33,809 bases of DNA, from positions 1-33,809 of the forward strand of contig CAYRZU010000031.1 of the NCBI GenBank assembly GCA_964428895.1. The letters are read 5' to 3'. Positions 14,739 to 22,235 of this stretch are shown here, piece after piece. A model generated the notes under the pieces. It was not told the DNA's origin. It was given only the letters and a program-made list of their open reading frames with translations, and made no database searches. The stretch comes from HyVt-337 sp964428895 (GTDB lineage: Bacteria; Planctomycetota; Phycisphaerae; SM23-33). The translations under genes were made by a program, and so were the position numbers. The number at the start of each line of letters is the position of its first letter. Position 1 is the first letter of the stretch.

Positions 14739-14772
14739 GCCCAACAGTCAGTGGAAACCAAGTCCGTTGGGC
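14739..14772 (-). other. 34-bp inverted repeat with integron core heptamers
   Basis: GCCCAAC and GTTGGGC, both exact RYYYAAC/GTTRRRY heptamers, frame a 20-bp interior made of 5-nt spacers on each side and a TGG-loop-CCA hairpin. The minus-strand right box ends 15 nt before the DUF1080 start. The layout copies an attC in miniature, but the L boxes are only three to four base pairs, shorter than known sites. It marks the edge between the menaquinone methyltransferase gene and the cassette-like block. Confidence 0.4.
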
Positions 14773-14972
14773 CAAGGCTGGGGGCGACGTGATACGGAGC
14801 CGAGCCCGGCAGGGCAATCGCCATGCTCAACAGAAAGGGCGCATCCCGCACCATCACACTATCCCCAGACCGACATGCCGGAGACCATCCCCGACGGAAA
14901 TGATTGTCACGCGGCAAGGCCGCCAGGTAAAGCGTTCTTGTACGGCCGCGGCCCGGGGATGGGCGACGGTCG

Positions 14973-15692
14973 CTACCTGTGGGCGGCGAAGATCGTGACG
15001 ATGCCGCCGTGACGGGGTATCTGTTGGGTGTTGGCGAGACCGGCTTGGGTCATGGCGGCTTCGATGTCGGCCGGGGCGGGCAGGTGCTCGATGGAGTCGA
15101 CCAGGTAGCGATAGGCGCCACCGCGGGCGATCAGTCGGCCGGCCGGGGCCACCACGCACCGTAGGTAGAGCCAATGGCCGGCGCGAACGAGCCAGCCTTG
15201 CGGGCGGGTTAGCTCCAGGATCACTGCCCGCCCGCCGGGGGTGAGCGTTCGGCGCATCTCCGCGAAGGCTTTGGCCTGATCGGCAATGTTGCGAAGGCAA
15301 AACGCGCTGATCACGCCGTCGAAGGCGCTCTTCTCGAAGGCCAGAGCCGTTGCGTCGCCATCGTCGAAGGTGACCCGGTCGGCCACGCCCGCGCGCTGTG
15401 CCTTGCGCGCCGCGATTGCCCGCATGGCCGCCGACGGATCGATGCCGACCACCCGCGCCCCCGGCGCCTGGCGACACACCTCGATGGCCAAGTCCCCCGT
15501 GCCGCAGCCGACGTCCAGGTAACGCCCGCCGCTGTGCGGGGCCAGCCGCGCCACAGCCGCCCGTCGCCAAAGCCGATCCAACCCCAGCGACAGCAGCCCG
15601 TTCATCCAATCGTAGTGCCGGGCAATGCAGTCGAACATCCGCCGATTGTCGTCGGCCGACAACAGCGAATCTCGCTGCGATGACTGTGACAT
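14973..15692 (-). CDS. menG: demethylmenaquinone/UbiE-type methyltransferase
   Basis: 239 residues, the usual length of UbiE/MenG. The diagnostic N-terminus FDCIARHYDWMNGLLSLGLD and WRR follow a short leader; motif I is YLDVGCGTGDLAIEV near residue 57; motif II is VTFDDGDATALAFEKSAFD; and the family signature FCLRNIAD sits near residue 132, then GGRAVILELTRPQGWL. The enzyme C-methylates demethylmenaquinone (or the ubiquinone precursor) in respiratory quinone synthesis; planctomycetes generally use menaquinone, so MenG is the likelier role. Cytoplasmic or membrane-associated. The upstream ceramidase-like gene ends 38 bp before it. About 200 bp without a gene separates it from the cassette-like block. 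Confidence 0.85.
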   Translation of the reverse strand: MSQSSQRDSLLSADDNRRMFDCIARHYDWMNGLLSLGLDRLWRRAAVARLAPHSGGRYLDVGCGTGDLAIEVCRQAPGARVVGIDPSAAMRAIAARKAQRAGVADRVTFDDGDATALAFEKSAFDGVISAFCLRNIADQAKAFAEMRRTLTPGGRAVILELTRPQGWLVRAGHWLYLRCVVAPAGRLIARGGAYRYLVDSIEHLPAPADIEAAMTQAGLANTQQIPRHGGIVTIFAAHR

Positions 15693-15730
15693 GTGCGACC
15701 TTGCGTCGGTGGGCGAGTTGCGGGCCTACG

Positions 15731-17143
15731 CTATTGCGGCCACAGGCTCGCCATGGCCTGTTGAATGCGTGCCTCCGTGCCGATTGCCAAGGCTGCGCCC
15801 AGGTTGCCCGCCCACCAGCAGGGGAACGTGCCCGCCTCGTAGCCGCCTTTGGCGCCCATGGCCAGGGCTTCATCGCTGGCTACGTAGCCGTCGATGCCGT
15901 TGGTGTAGCCGAACGTCATTACGCGGTCGAACGGCGCGGCCTCATCCGCCCAAAGCTCATACTCGCAGAAGATCTCGCCACCGAACGATACCAACGCCCA
16001 CTCACGGCCCAGCATAACGGCCGCGACGTCCAGCCGACGGTCGGCCGGCTGCTCGTCGCGCTCGATCTGCCCTTTGATCTCGTCCAGCCGCGCGAGCATC
16101 AACTCGTGCACCTCCTCGGTGATCCAATCGACCGGCCGGCCGGACTCCGTGCCGCGTTTCCAATCGAGCTCCAGGTGATCGAGCGTCTCCTGCCAGACCG
16201 CCATCGACGGCAACCGCTGGCAGGGCAGGTCGACTCGCTTCTGGCCGAACGCCAGCGTGTCAGCCACAATCGGCTCGGCCGAGCGCATCGCCTCCAGCGC
16301 CGCCTCGCCCAGCTTGGCGCCGGCCGCGTCGGCGTTTTCGTGTGTGGTCCGCAGCGGATAGGCGTTGACGTTCGCCCCGCAGCCTTGGCCGAACATCACC
16401 ACGCACTCGTCGCCCAACTCCGCCCGCATCCGCGCCACCGCGCTGCCGGGGAAGTCGGCGCTAATCAGGTTGCTCGTGTCCGGCACGATCACCGGATGCG
16501 CCGCATGCTCCAACAAGACTGCGATTGGTTTACCCCGAGCGCCGTCGAGGGGCTCGCCGCCGTCGGCCGCCTTGCCCTGAGTTTCTTCGAAGGGCTCAGC
16601 CACCAGCACGTTCACCCACGGCACGACCGCGCCATCCTTATTATCCCCCATGTGGATCTGCCCGCCGTCGAGCACGATTCGTCGGTTGAACCCCACCTGC
16701 GCCGCCGCCCGCCCGGCCCGCAACGTGGCCGGGGCCGCCGCGCCGTTGGCTTCGACTACGCAGGCCACGATGGCCTCATGCACGCCCGTGTTCCATTCAA
16801 TCTCGTCGGCTCCGGCGACTGTGCCGCGCTCGCCGCCTTCGCCGCGCTTGGCGAGGAACCGCGACGAATGCTGATGGCCGAAGTTCAGCAGCAGGTTCCG
16901 GATCCCGGTCGCCGCCTCGATCGTCTGCCGGACCTGCTCGGTTACCTCAAACCCACAGCCGATCAGGTCGCAACACACAATCGCCACCACCCCGTTCCCT
17001 TGCGCGGACTCGCCGCGGCCGTCATCCAACACCAACGCCCGCACGAACAACGGATCGTGCACGCCCACGCTCGTCCGGTCCGGGGCCGCAATCGTCATCC
17101 CAACCGGCGGCGTAACGTCGCGCTCGGCAGCTCCAACTCTCAT
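15731..17143 (-). CDS. neutral ceramidase-like amidohydrolase, copy 1
   Basis: 470 residues, matching the N-terminal catalytic domain of neutral/alkaline non-lysosomal ceramidase (PF04734 type). Features: MRVGAAERDVTPPVGM, DPLFVRALVLDDG, IVCCDLIGCGFE, the zinc region NFGHQHSSRF (family THTHSGP), EHAAHPVIVPDTSNLISADF and MFGQGCGANVNAYP (family QGxxGDxNP). Neutral ceramidase cleaves the amide of ceramide; many bacterial relatives have unknown substrates. Copies 1 and 2 (22236-23570) share the whole fold and many exact stretches, such as HDPLFVRALVLDD. In copy 1 the zinc-site tripeptide reads HQH where copy 2 has HPH. No clear signal peptide. GAGGAG precedes the ATG. A decayed MFS gene lies upstream at 17281. 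Confidence 0.8.
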   Translation of the reverse strand: MRVGAAERDVTPPVGMTIAAPDRTSVGVHDPLFVRALVLDDGRGESAQGNGVVAIVCCDLIGCGFEVTEQVRQTIEAATGIRNLLLNFGHQHSSRFLAKRGEGGERGTVAGADEIEWNTGVHEAIVACVVEANGAAAPATLRAGRAAAQVGFNRRIVLDGGQIHMGDNKDGAVVPWVNVLVAEPFEETQGKAADGGEPLDGARGKPIAVLLEHAAHPVIVPDTSNLISADFPGSAVARMRAELGDECVVMFGQGCGANVNAYPLRTTHENADAAGAKLGEAALEAMRSAEPIVADTLAFGQKRVDLPCQRLPSMAVWQETLDHLELDWKRGTESGRPVDWITEEVHELMLARLDEIKGQIERDEQPADRRLDVAAVMLGREWALVSFGGEIFCEYELWADEAAPFDRVMTFGYTNGIDGYVASDEALAMGAKGGYEAGTFPCWWAGNLGAALAIGTEARIQQAMASLWPQ

Positions 17144-17169
17144 TGCATTTCTCCTCTGAGCCTGGGTGC

Positions 17170-17271
17170 CATGCTCACGCTCGCGTGAGCATGCCTATCG
17201 TCAGTCGCGCCATCAGCATGGCCACGCACTTGTCCCGGCGTAGCCTTGGCGAAGTCGGAAGCGTGGCCATG
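17170..17271. repeat. palindromic repeat cluster at MFS/ceramidase junction 1
   Basis: A perfect palindrome (CATGCTCACGC, 2 nt, GCGTGAGCATG) at 17170-17193 is followed by a longer inverted repeat, CATGGCCACGC at 17217-17227 and GCGTGGCCATG at 17261-17271, whose 33-bp interior contains CCCGGCGTAGCCTTGGCG. Related palindromes occur at 23594-23658 in the equivalent junction of the second module. They look like dispersed planctomycete palindromic elements. Confidence 0.7.
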
Positions 17272-17280
17272 GCGCCCGGT

Positions 17281-17745
17281 CTAATCGTTATCTGTGGCCT
17301 CGGCGCCAAAGGAATCTTCCACCACATCTTCATCCGTCACAGCCGGCGGGCGCACCCAACCCCAAGGCCGCACCGGCAGCAGGTTCCGCAACACGTGGAT
17401 CGGGTGCGAGCTGCCCGGCTCGCGAATCGTTCGGACCCAGACATTGCACAGGATTCGCAAGCAAACCGATACCCCAAACAGCACGTGGTAGTTAATCCAC
17501 GTTCGCCCGAACGCCTCGAACGACCAGCCGTCCAGCGCCGCCACAAAGTGCATCGACAGCATCAACATGGGGATGCCCGTGATCAGCCCGAAGTGATAGC
17601 CCTTCGCCCCGATGCTCTTATAAAACGCAGCCGTCACCGGCGTCCCCAGCAACGCCCCATACACCGCCGCCAACGCCCCCCCCACAGTCATCAACCCCCC
17701 CGACCGCCGCACCCCCCGCACCAACCTATGCCGCTCCATGTCCAT
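17281..17745 (-). pseudogene. MFS transporter remnant with large internal deletion
   Basis: 154 residues with three hydrophobic segments. The first half (LAAVYGALLGTPVTAAFYKS through GIPMLMLSMHFVAAL) aligns with the N-terminal two helices of the MFS gene at 23677-25023 (IGSPATTKFF, GGVPTVMLSMFFVGAL). The second half (WINYHVLFGVSVCLRILC, RTIREPGSSH) aligns with the last helix and tail of that protein (TKYHWVFGVSLLLRIVC, RTVREPGRSR). The middle, roughly 290 residues and nine helices, is missing while the frame is kept. Transport is not expected. Near the start the coding strand holds runs of eight, seven and six G residues. The start at MDMERH is a choice among nearby ATGs and has only a weak ribosome-binding site. 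Confidence 0.75.
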
Positions 17746-17844
17746 AAGAAGCCCCCGACTGTAGCGGGTGGGGGATGAGAAACAAGCATGGAAAGGCCAG
17801 GGCGTTGGGCATGAGGGGGAGGACGGCACCAGCCGCTGTCAATG

Positions 17845-18576
17845 TTACGCAATCTTGGAAGCAATCATACTTGCCCCCACGATCCACGGAGCCCAGCCCA
17901 TGATCTTGTCGGACTTCTCGAGATTGTGCTTCGCACAAAGCAACCGAACGTTCTCGTCGGTGATGCTGCTCCCGCCTTTGGAGTAGGGGATGTCGTGATC
18001 GAAATGCAGGTTCTTGGTTGAACCGCAGACTACGCACTTGCCTTGGTCCCTCTTCCAAACGGCCACCTTCACCGAAGTGGGGATGACGCGTGTATGCCGA
18101 AGGATAGGCTCCGCTGATCCCGCGTTGGCCACGGGACGCAGGAAGAAGCGAAACACATCTCGCGTGCCGTCGTTCGTGATCTGCGCGTCGACCAGCTCAT
18201 ACCGTCCCCGGTCGCTCCAGACTCCTTGGTGTATCTTCTCGTAGACCTGGACGGTTTCGGGCGGCTCTCCTTCGTTCTTGTGGGCCATTGCCGCTTCAAA
18301 GAACTTGCCATTCTCCGTCAACGACCCTCCGGCGTGACGCATCGGCTGATCGACAGCCTTGGGGTCTACACTAGCTTTGCGAGCAACATCGTGCCCTTCG
18401 TATTCGAGCAACCCCGTGTCCTCATGCCAGCGGTCGTTATAGGGAGCGCCTTTTCGCACACTCATCAGCAAGACGGAGTACTTAGGATTCAGACGGAAGT
18501 TCATTCCGCGCTGGAGCGAAGCGCTTTCTCTCCTGACCATCTCTGGATAAGAGATGATTGCCTTGAACCGCGACAT
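17845..18576 (-). CDS. HNH nuclease with SRA/YDG-like N-terminal domain, putative modification-dependent restriction enzyme
   Basis: 243 residues. The C-terminal HNH domain is clear: KCVVCGSTKNLHFDHDIPYS near residue 180, then the asparagine segment ENVRLLCAKHN near residue 208, with the paired zinc cysteines CVVC. The N-terminal 150 residues follow the SRA/YDG pattern: YSVLLMSVRKGAPYND, GLLEYEGHDVA, GKFFEAAMAH, ETVQVYEKIHQG, GRYELVDAQ and DVFRFFLRPV. SRA domains flip out 5-methyl- or hydroxymethylcytosine, and SRA-HNH fusions are known modification-dependent (type IV) endonucleases; this assignment for the N-terminus is inference. AGGAG lies upstream of the ATG. The neighbour genes are unrelated, with no methyltransferase partner, which suits a type IV system. 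Confidence 0.7.
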   Translation of the reverse strand: MSRFKAIISYPEMVRRESASLQRGMNFRLNPKYSVLLMSVRKGAPYNDRWHEDTGLLEYEGHDVARKASVDPKAVDQPMRHAGGSLTENGKFFEAAMAHKNEGEPPETVQVYEKIHQGVWSDRGRYELVDAQITNDGTRDVFRFFLRPVANAGSAEPILRHTRVIPTSVKVAVWKRDQGKCVVCGSTKNLHFDHDIPYSKGGSSITDENVRLLCAKHNLEKSDKIMGWAPWIVGASMIASKIA

Positions 18577-19166
18577 GAGAGAACTCCTATTGCCGCCACT
18601 TTGGCGTAACGCACCCAGAACTGCAGGGATTCTACAGGCCCCGATGCTACGTTACCAACTCTTGTCAGACGCCGTAGGATAACCCCATTGTCAGATCTGC
18701 TCTCCGGACAAATCTTAACTTACTCGGCAGTCGGCCGGCGCGGACGGGTCAGTTGGTGGGAGCGTATAGTTGAAGCGGCGGGGAAAGGGGGTTGTTGCGA
18801 TGGGAAAAGTGTTCGGGGTTGTGTTCGGAATTGGCATGAAACCAGAGCGAACAATCGGTGCGCGCTACCCGACAAACCCGTGTGCGCGCAGTATGGATGT
18901 TCGGCGCGCGCACAATCGAATGCGGATTTCGGAATGCGGATTGCGGATTGGGGGAGAAAAGCGGAAATGGGAGCGTTCGATTGTGGATTGCGGAATGCGG
19001 AATGCGGATTGGAGAAAGGATCTCACCCCTCCCGGCGTCGCCTTCGGCTTTGCCGTGGCAAGCAACCCTCACCCCGCAGCCCTCACCCCTCCCCAAGATC
19101 GGCCTTGATGATGGGGGGCGGAATGCGGACCATAGCCGCACAGGATTCATCCCACGGAGAAAAGCT
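18577..19166. other. 590-bp intergenic region between divergent HNH and GH4 genes
   Basis: No gene is supported here. It should hold promoters for both neighbours, but no clear -35/-10 pair stands out. Its main content is two heptamer-repeat blocks (18918-19013) followed by CT-rich segments with repeated CTCACCCC at about 19023-19090. A long plus-strand frame through it gives repeat-derived peptide and is not a real extension of the GH4 gene. Confidence 0.6.
18918..19013. repeat. degenerate heptamer repeats, two blocks of five
   Basis: Block one (18918-18952) has five head-to-tail units of GAATGCG/GATTGCG type; block two (18979-19013) has five more; a 26-bp unrelated segment separates them. 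Units differ at one or two positions. Similar heptamer tracts are, to my knowledge, scattered in planctomycete intergenic DNA; function unknown. Confidence 0.8.
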
Positions 19167-20600
19167 ATGCCTAAGAAGATCGCGATGATTGGGGCGGGGT
19201 CGGTGGTGTTTTGCAAGACGTTGCTGTCGGACCTGATGGCCACGCCCGCACTGGCGGGTAGTGAGTTTGCGTTGATGGACTACGCCGAGCCGAAGCTGCG
19301 GCGGATGGAGGCGTTTGCCAAACGCATGCTGGCGGAGAATAGCGTGGACGGCAAAGTCACAGCCACGCTCGACCGCCGCGAGGCGATCACCGATGCCGAC
19401 TTCGTGGTGATCATGATCCAAGTCGGCGGCCTCGATGCGTTCGGCCACGATTATGAGATCCCGCTGAAATACGGCGTGGACCAGTGCATCGGCGATTCGA
19501 TGGGCCCCGGCGGCGTGTTCCGGGGTCTGCGGACGGCCTTGGTCCTCAAGAGCATTGCCGACGACATGGCTGAGCTGGCCGCACCCGGGGCCATCATGCT
19601 GCAGTATGCCAATCCGATGGCGGCCAACTGCTTGGCGTTGGGGATGGTGACGGACGTGCCGTTCGTCGGCCTGTGCCACGGCGTGCAGACCACGCTGGAC
19701 CTGATTGCCGGTTACTGCGACGTGCCGAAGGAGGAGATCGTCTTCACCTGCGGCGGCATTAACCACATGGACTGGTTCCTCACGCTCGAGCACAACGGCC
19801 GCGACCTGTACCCGCACCTCCGCGAGGTGTTCGAAAAGCCCGAGTACTACAAGAACGAGAAGGTCCGCGGCGAGATTTTTCGCCATTTTGGGTATTTCAT
19901 GACGGAATCCACTGGGCACCTCAGCGAATACCTGCCGTGGTTCCGGGCGTCTCAGGAGGCGTTGGACCTTTACTGCGACGAGCCGGCCTTCGGCGGTGAG
20001 AGCGGGGCGTATTACAACTACTGCAAGGCCTTGGCCGAAAAGTACGCCCAGCACGATCCGTTGGAGTATGACAGCGCCAAGATCGAATCGCGATCCGTGG
20101 AGTACTGCTCGTATATCGTTGAGGCGGTCGCGACGAATCGGCCGTTCAAGCTGATGGGCAACGTTCCCAACCGCGGGTACATCTCCAACCTGCCGGACGG
20201 CTGTTGCGTGGAGGTGCCCACCATTGCCGATAACACCGGGCTGCATCCGGTGAGCATCGGGGCCTTGCCCAGCCAGTGTGCGGCTGCGTGCATGACCAAC
20301 GTGAATGTGCAGATCCTGGCGGCCGAGGCGGGGCTGATGGGCGATACGGAGAAGGTGGTCCAGGCCGTGGCGCTGGATCCGCTGACCGGGGCGGTTTGTA
20401 CGTTGCGTCAGGTCCGCGAAATGTGCGGCGAAATGCTCGAGGCCGAGCGCGAATGGCTGCCGCAGTTTGAGGGCCAAAGCGTCCGCCAGGCTCCGACGAT
20501 CAGCATCCCGAAAAACTGCAAGCCGGTGGATGTGCCGCTCGACCCGGCCTTGGCGATCAACAAGCGTTTCGGCACCCTGATTCAGCAGGAGACGGAATAG
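19167..20600 (+). CDS. melA: GH4 alpha-galactosidase, MelA-like
   Basis: 477 residues. The NAD-binding start is KIAMIGAGSVVFCKTLLSDL; GPGGVFRGLRTALVL is the GH4 signature near residue 113; then ANPMAANCLA, FVGLCHGVQTTLDL with the metal cysteine and CGGINHMDWFLTLE with the metal histidine. FGYFMTESTGHLSEYLPWF is the segment shared with E. coli MelA. GH4 enzymes hydrolyse alpha-glycosides through an NAD+-dependent redox and elimination mechanism with Mn2+; MelA-type members act on alpha-galactosides. Cytoplasmic. The start MPKKIAM was chosen on the conserved GH4 N-terminus and GGAGAAAAG upstream; the longer frame runs through repeats. It converges on the second GH4 gene with a terminator between them. 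Confidence 0.85.
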   Translation: MPKKIAMIGAGSVVFCKTLLSDLMATPALAGSEFALMDYAEPKLRRMEAFAKRMLAENSVDGKVTATLDRREAITDADFVVIMIQVGGLDAFGHDYEIPLKYGVDQCIGDSMGPGGVFRGLRTALVLKSIADDMAELAAPGAIMLQYANPMAANCLALGMVTDVPFVGLCHGVQTTLDLIAGYCDVPKEEIVFTCGGINHMDWFLTLEHNGRDLYPHLREVFEKPEYYKNEKVRGEIFRHFGYFMTESTGHLSEYLPWFRASQEALDLYCDEPAFGGESGAYYNYCKALAEKYAQHDPLEYDSAKIESRSVEYCSYIVEAVATNRPFKLMGNVPNRGYISNLPDGCCVEVPTIADNTGLHPVSIGALPSQCAAACMTNVNVQILAAEAGLMGDTEKVVQAVALDPLTGAVCTLRQVREMCGEMLEAEREWLPQFEGQSVRQAPTISIPKNCKPVDVPLDPALAINKRFGTLIQQETE

Positions 20601-20619
20601 CGATCTGATGTGAAGCAAA

Positions 20620-20651
20620 ACGGGCGGGCCTCGCTGTGGAAGCCCGCCCGT
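20620..20651 (-). terminator. intrinsic terminator between the two GH4 genes
   Basis: A perfect 10-bp G+C-rich stem (ACGGGCGGGC with GCCCGCCCGT) around a 12-nt loop. On the minus strand it is followed by TTTTGCTTC, so it best terminates the minus-strand GH4 gene ending at 20709; the plus side lacks a T-run. Confidence 0.75.
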
Positions 20652-20708
20652 GGGGGTGAATCGATGTTGTTTCCTACTTTCTTCGTCACGCTCCTTGCCC
20701 CGGTAGCG

Positions 20709-22109
20709 TTAGCGTTTCTTCTTGTACCAGTAGCTGGGCAGGATGTTCTTTTCAGCCTTGAGCAGGTCTCGGATGCAGGCGTCGGCGTCGGGGATGTTGT
20801 TGCAGAGGGGGTCGGTCATCATGGCCCGTCGCAGCAGGGCCTTGTCGCCGGTCATGGCCGCTTCGGCCGTCATCTCATGCACATCCAGAATCAGGTGCGT
20901 CATGCCCAATACGCCGCGCGGCATGGGGCCGACGGGCTGGGGCCGCGGGCCCTGCATGTCCAGGTCGCAGCGCAATTCCAGGAACGCGTCGGCCGGCAGG
21001 TTGGGAATCGCATCGCCGTTAGCGGTGTTGATGAAGAAGGGCTTTCGGAGGTCGCCCCACATCGATTCCATGATGTCGGAGGCGTGATCGCTGGCGACGT
21101 TCTTCAGGAACTTGGCCTTGGAGAGCTTGCCGGACGCGTATTGCTTCGTAACGGCCATCGCTTCGTCCATGATCTTCTGGCGGTGCGGGCCGTCGAAGGG
21201 ATGGAGCTTCTCGGGCTTGACGGGCTTGACGCCGTAGCCCTGGTAGTACGGCACGTATTCCTTGGTGTGGGCCATGCAGTCGGGGTAGATGCCGAAGATA
21301 TCGAACAGCTGCTTCGTGTAGGCATCGTTGAAGCGGGCCTTCGAGTCGGTCTGGGCTCGTTTGTTCTCCTCGGCCGCCCGAGCGTTCACGGCACGGTGGA
21401 GGGTGGGCATGAGGTCCTTGCCGTCATACTCGCAGCCCATGATCCAGGTGAAGTGGTTCACGCCGCCGATCTTGATGGAGAACTTGCGGGCGATCTCATC
21501 GGGCAGCTTGAAGCCAAAGTAATCCTTCGGGTCCGCGTCCATGACGCCGGCCTGAAGGGCCATGTGGGCCGAGCAGTAGGGCTCGTGGTGGCCGTCGCAG
21601 AGGGCGAAGCTGCGAACTTCCGGAGCGAAGCGTCGCAGACCCATGCCGATGACGGTCGTGGGATTTACGAAGTTGATGACCCAGGCGTTTGGGCAGAGGC
21701 GCGCGGCGTCTTTGGCCATGGCGACGGCCCGGGGTACTTCGCGCAGGCCCCGAAAAATGCCGCCTGGCCCGATGGTGTCCGAGCTGCACATCGTGATGCC
21801 GTGCTTCTGGGCGATCTCGGTGTCGAGGCCGCGGTAGTAGGCGTTCTTCTCACTGAAGGTGAGGACGACGAAGTCGGCGTCCTTCATGACCTTCTTGCGG
21901 TCGACGTCGCCGATGACCTTCACGTTGCACTTGGTCTGGCTGAAGATGCGGCGGGCCAGCTTCATCATCGTCTTCAGGACGGCCGGCTGAGTGTCCACCA
22001 GGGCGAGTGTGCCGCCGGCCATGATGGGGCTGGTGGCCATCTTCTTAATAACGGGTCGCCCGAAGAAGAAGCTTCCGGCGCCGATGACGACAACTTTTGG
22101 ACCTCTCAT
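20709..22109 (-). CDS. GH4-family glycosidase, specificity unknown
   Basis: 466 residues. GH4 features: KVVVIGAGSFFFGRPVIKK (NAD binding), ADFVVLTFSEKNAYYRG, TIGPGGIFRGLREVPRAVAM, INFVNPTTVIGMGLRRFAPE, FALCDGHHEP with the metal cysteine and IKIGGVNHFTWIMGCE with the metal histidine. The protein is clearly distant from the MelA-like enzyme at 19167, and the sequence DGHHEPYCS differs from the usual LCH segment, so substrate class (glucoside, galactoside, glucuronide) cannot be assigned. The end is basic (SYWYKKKR). GGAAGG lies before the ATG. It is the last gene of the MFS, ceramidase-like, GH4 set on the minus strand, suggesting that the transporter brings in its substrate. Cytoplasmic. Confidence 0.85.
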   Translation of the reverse strand: MRGPKVVVIGAGSFFFGRPVIKKMATSPIMAGGTLALVDTQPAVLKTMMKLARRIFSQTKCNVKVIGDVDRKKVMKDADFVVLTFSEKNAYYRGLDTEIAQKHGITMCSSDTIGPGGIFRGLREVPRAVAMAKDAARLCPNAWVINFVNPTTVIGMGLRRFAPEVRSFALCDGHHEPYCSAHMALQAGVMDADPKDYFGFKLPDEIARKFSIKIGGVNHFTWIMGCEYDGKDLMPTLHRAVNARAAEENKRAQTDSKARFNDAYTKQLFDIFGIYPDCMAHTKEYVPYYQGYGVKPVKPEKLHPFDGPHRQKIMDEAMAVTKQYASGKLSKAKFLKNVASDHASDIMESMWGDLRKPFFINTANGDAIPNLPADAFLELRCDLDMQGPRPQPVGPMPRGVLGMTHLILDVHEMTAEAAMTGDKALLRRAMMTDPLCNNIPDADACIRDLLKAEKNILPSYWYKKKR

Positions 22110-22235
22110 GGTGTGTCCTTCCTGTGTTGGCTAGCACCGCACCGCCGGGCCGGTCAAATCGGCCTCGCGGGGGCGTGCGGAAAGGGACTGTTTAACGTGG
22201 GGCGGGCGTTTTCGCAAGGGGGTTGGGGGCATGTG

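Noticed and set aside
18858..19166. Long N-terminal extension of the MelA-like GH4 gene
   Set aside because: The frame runs through heptamer repeats and CT-rich DNA; the conserved GH4 N-terminus begins at 19167 with its own ribosome-binding sequence.
18577..19166. CRISPR array in the repeat-bearing spacer
   Set aside because: The repeats are 7-bp, head-to-tail and degenerate, with no 20-40 bp repeats or unique spacers, and no cas gene nearby.
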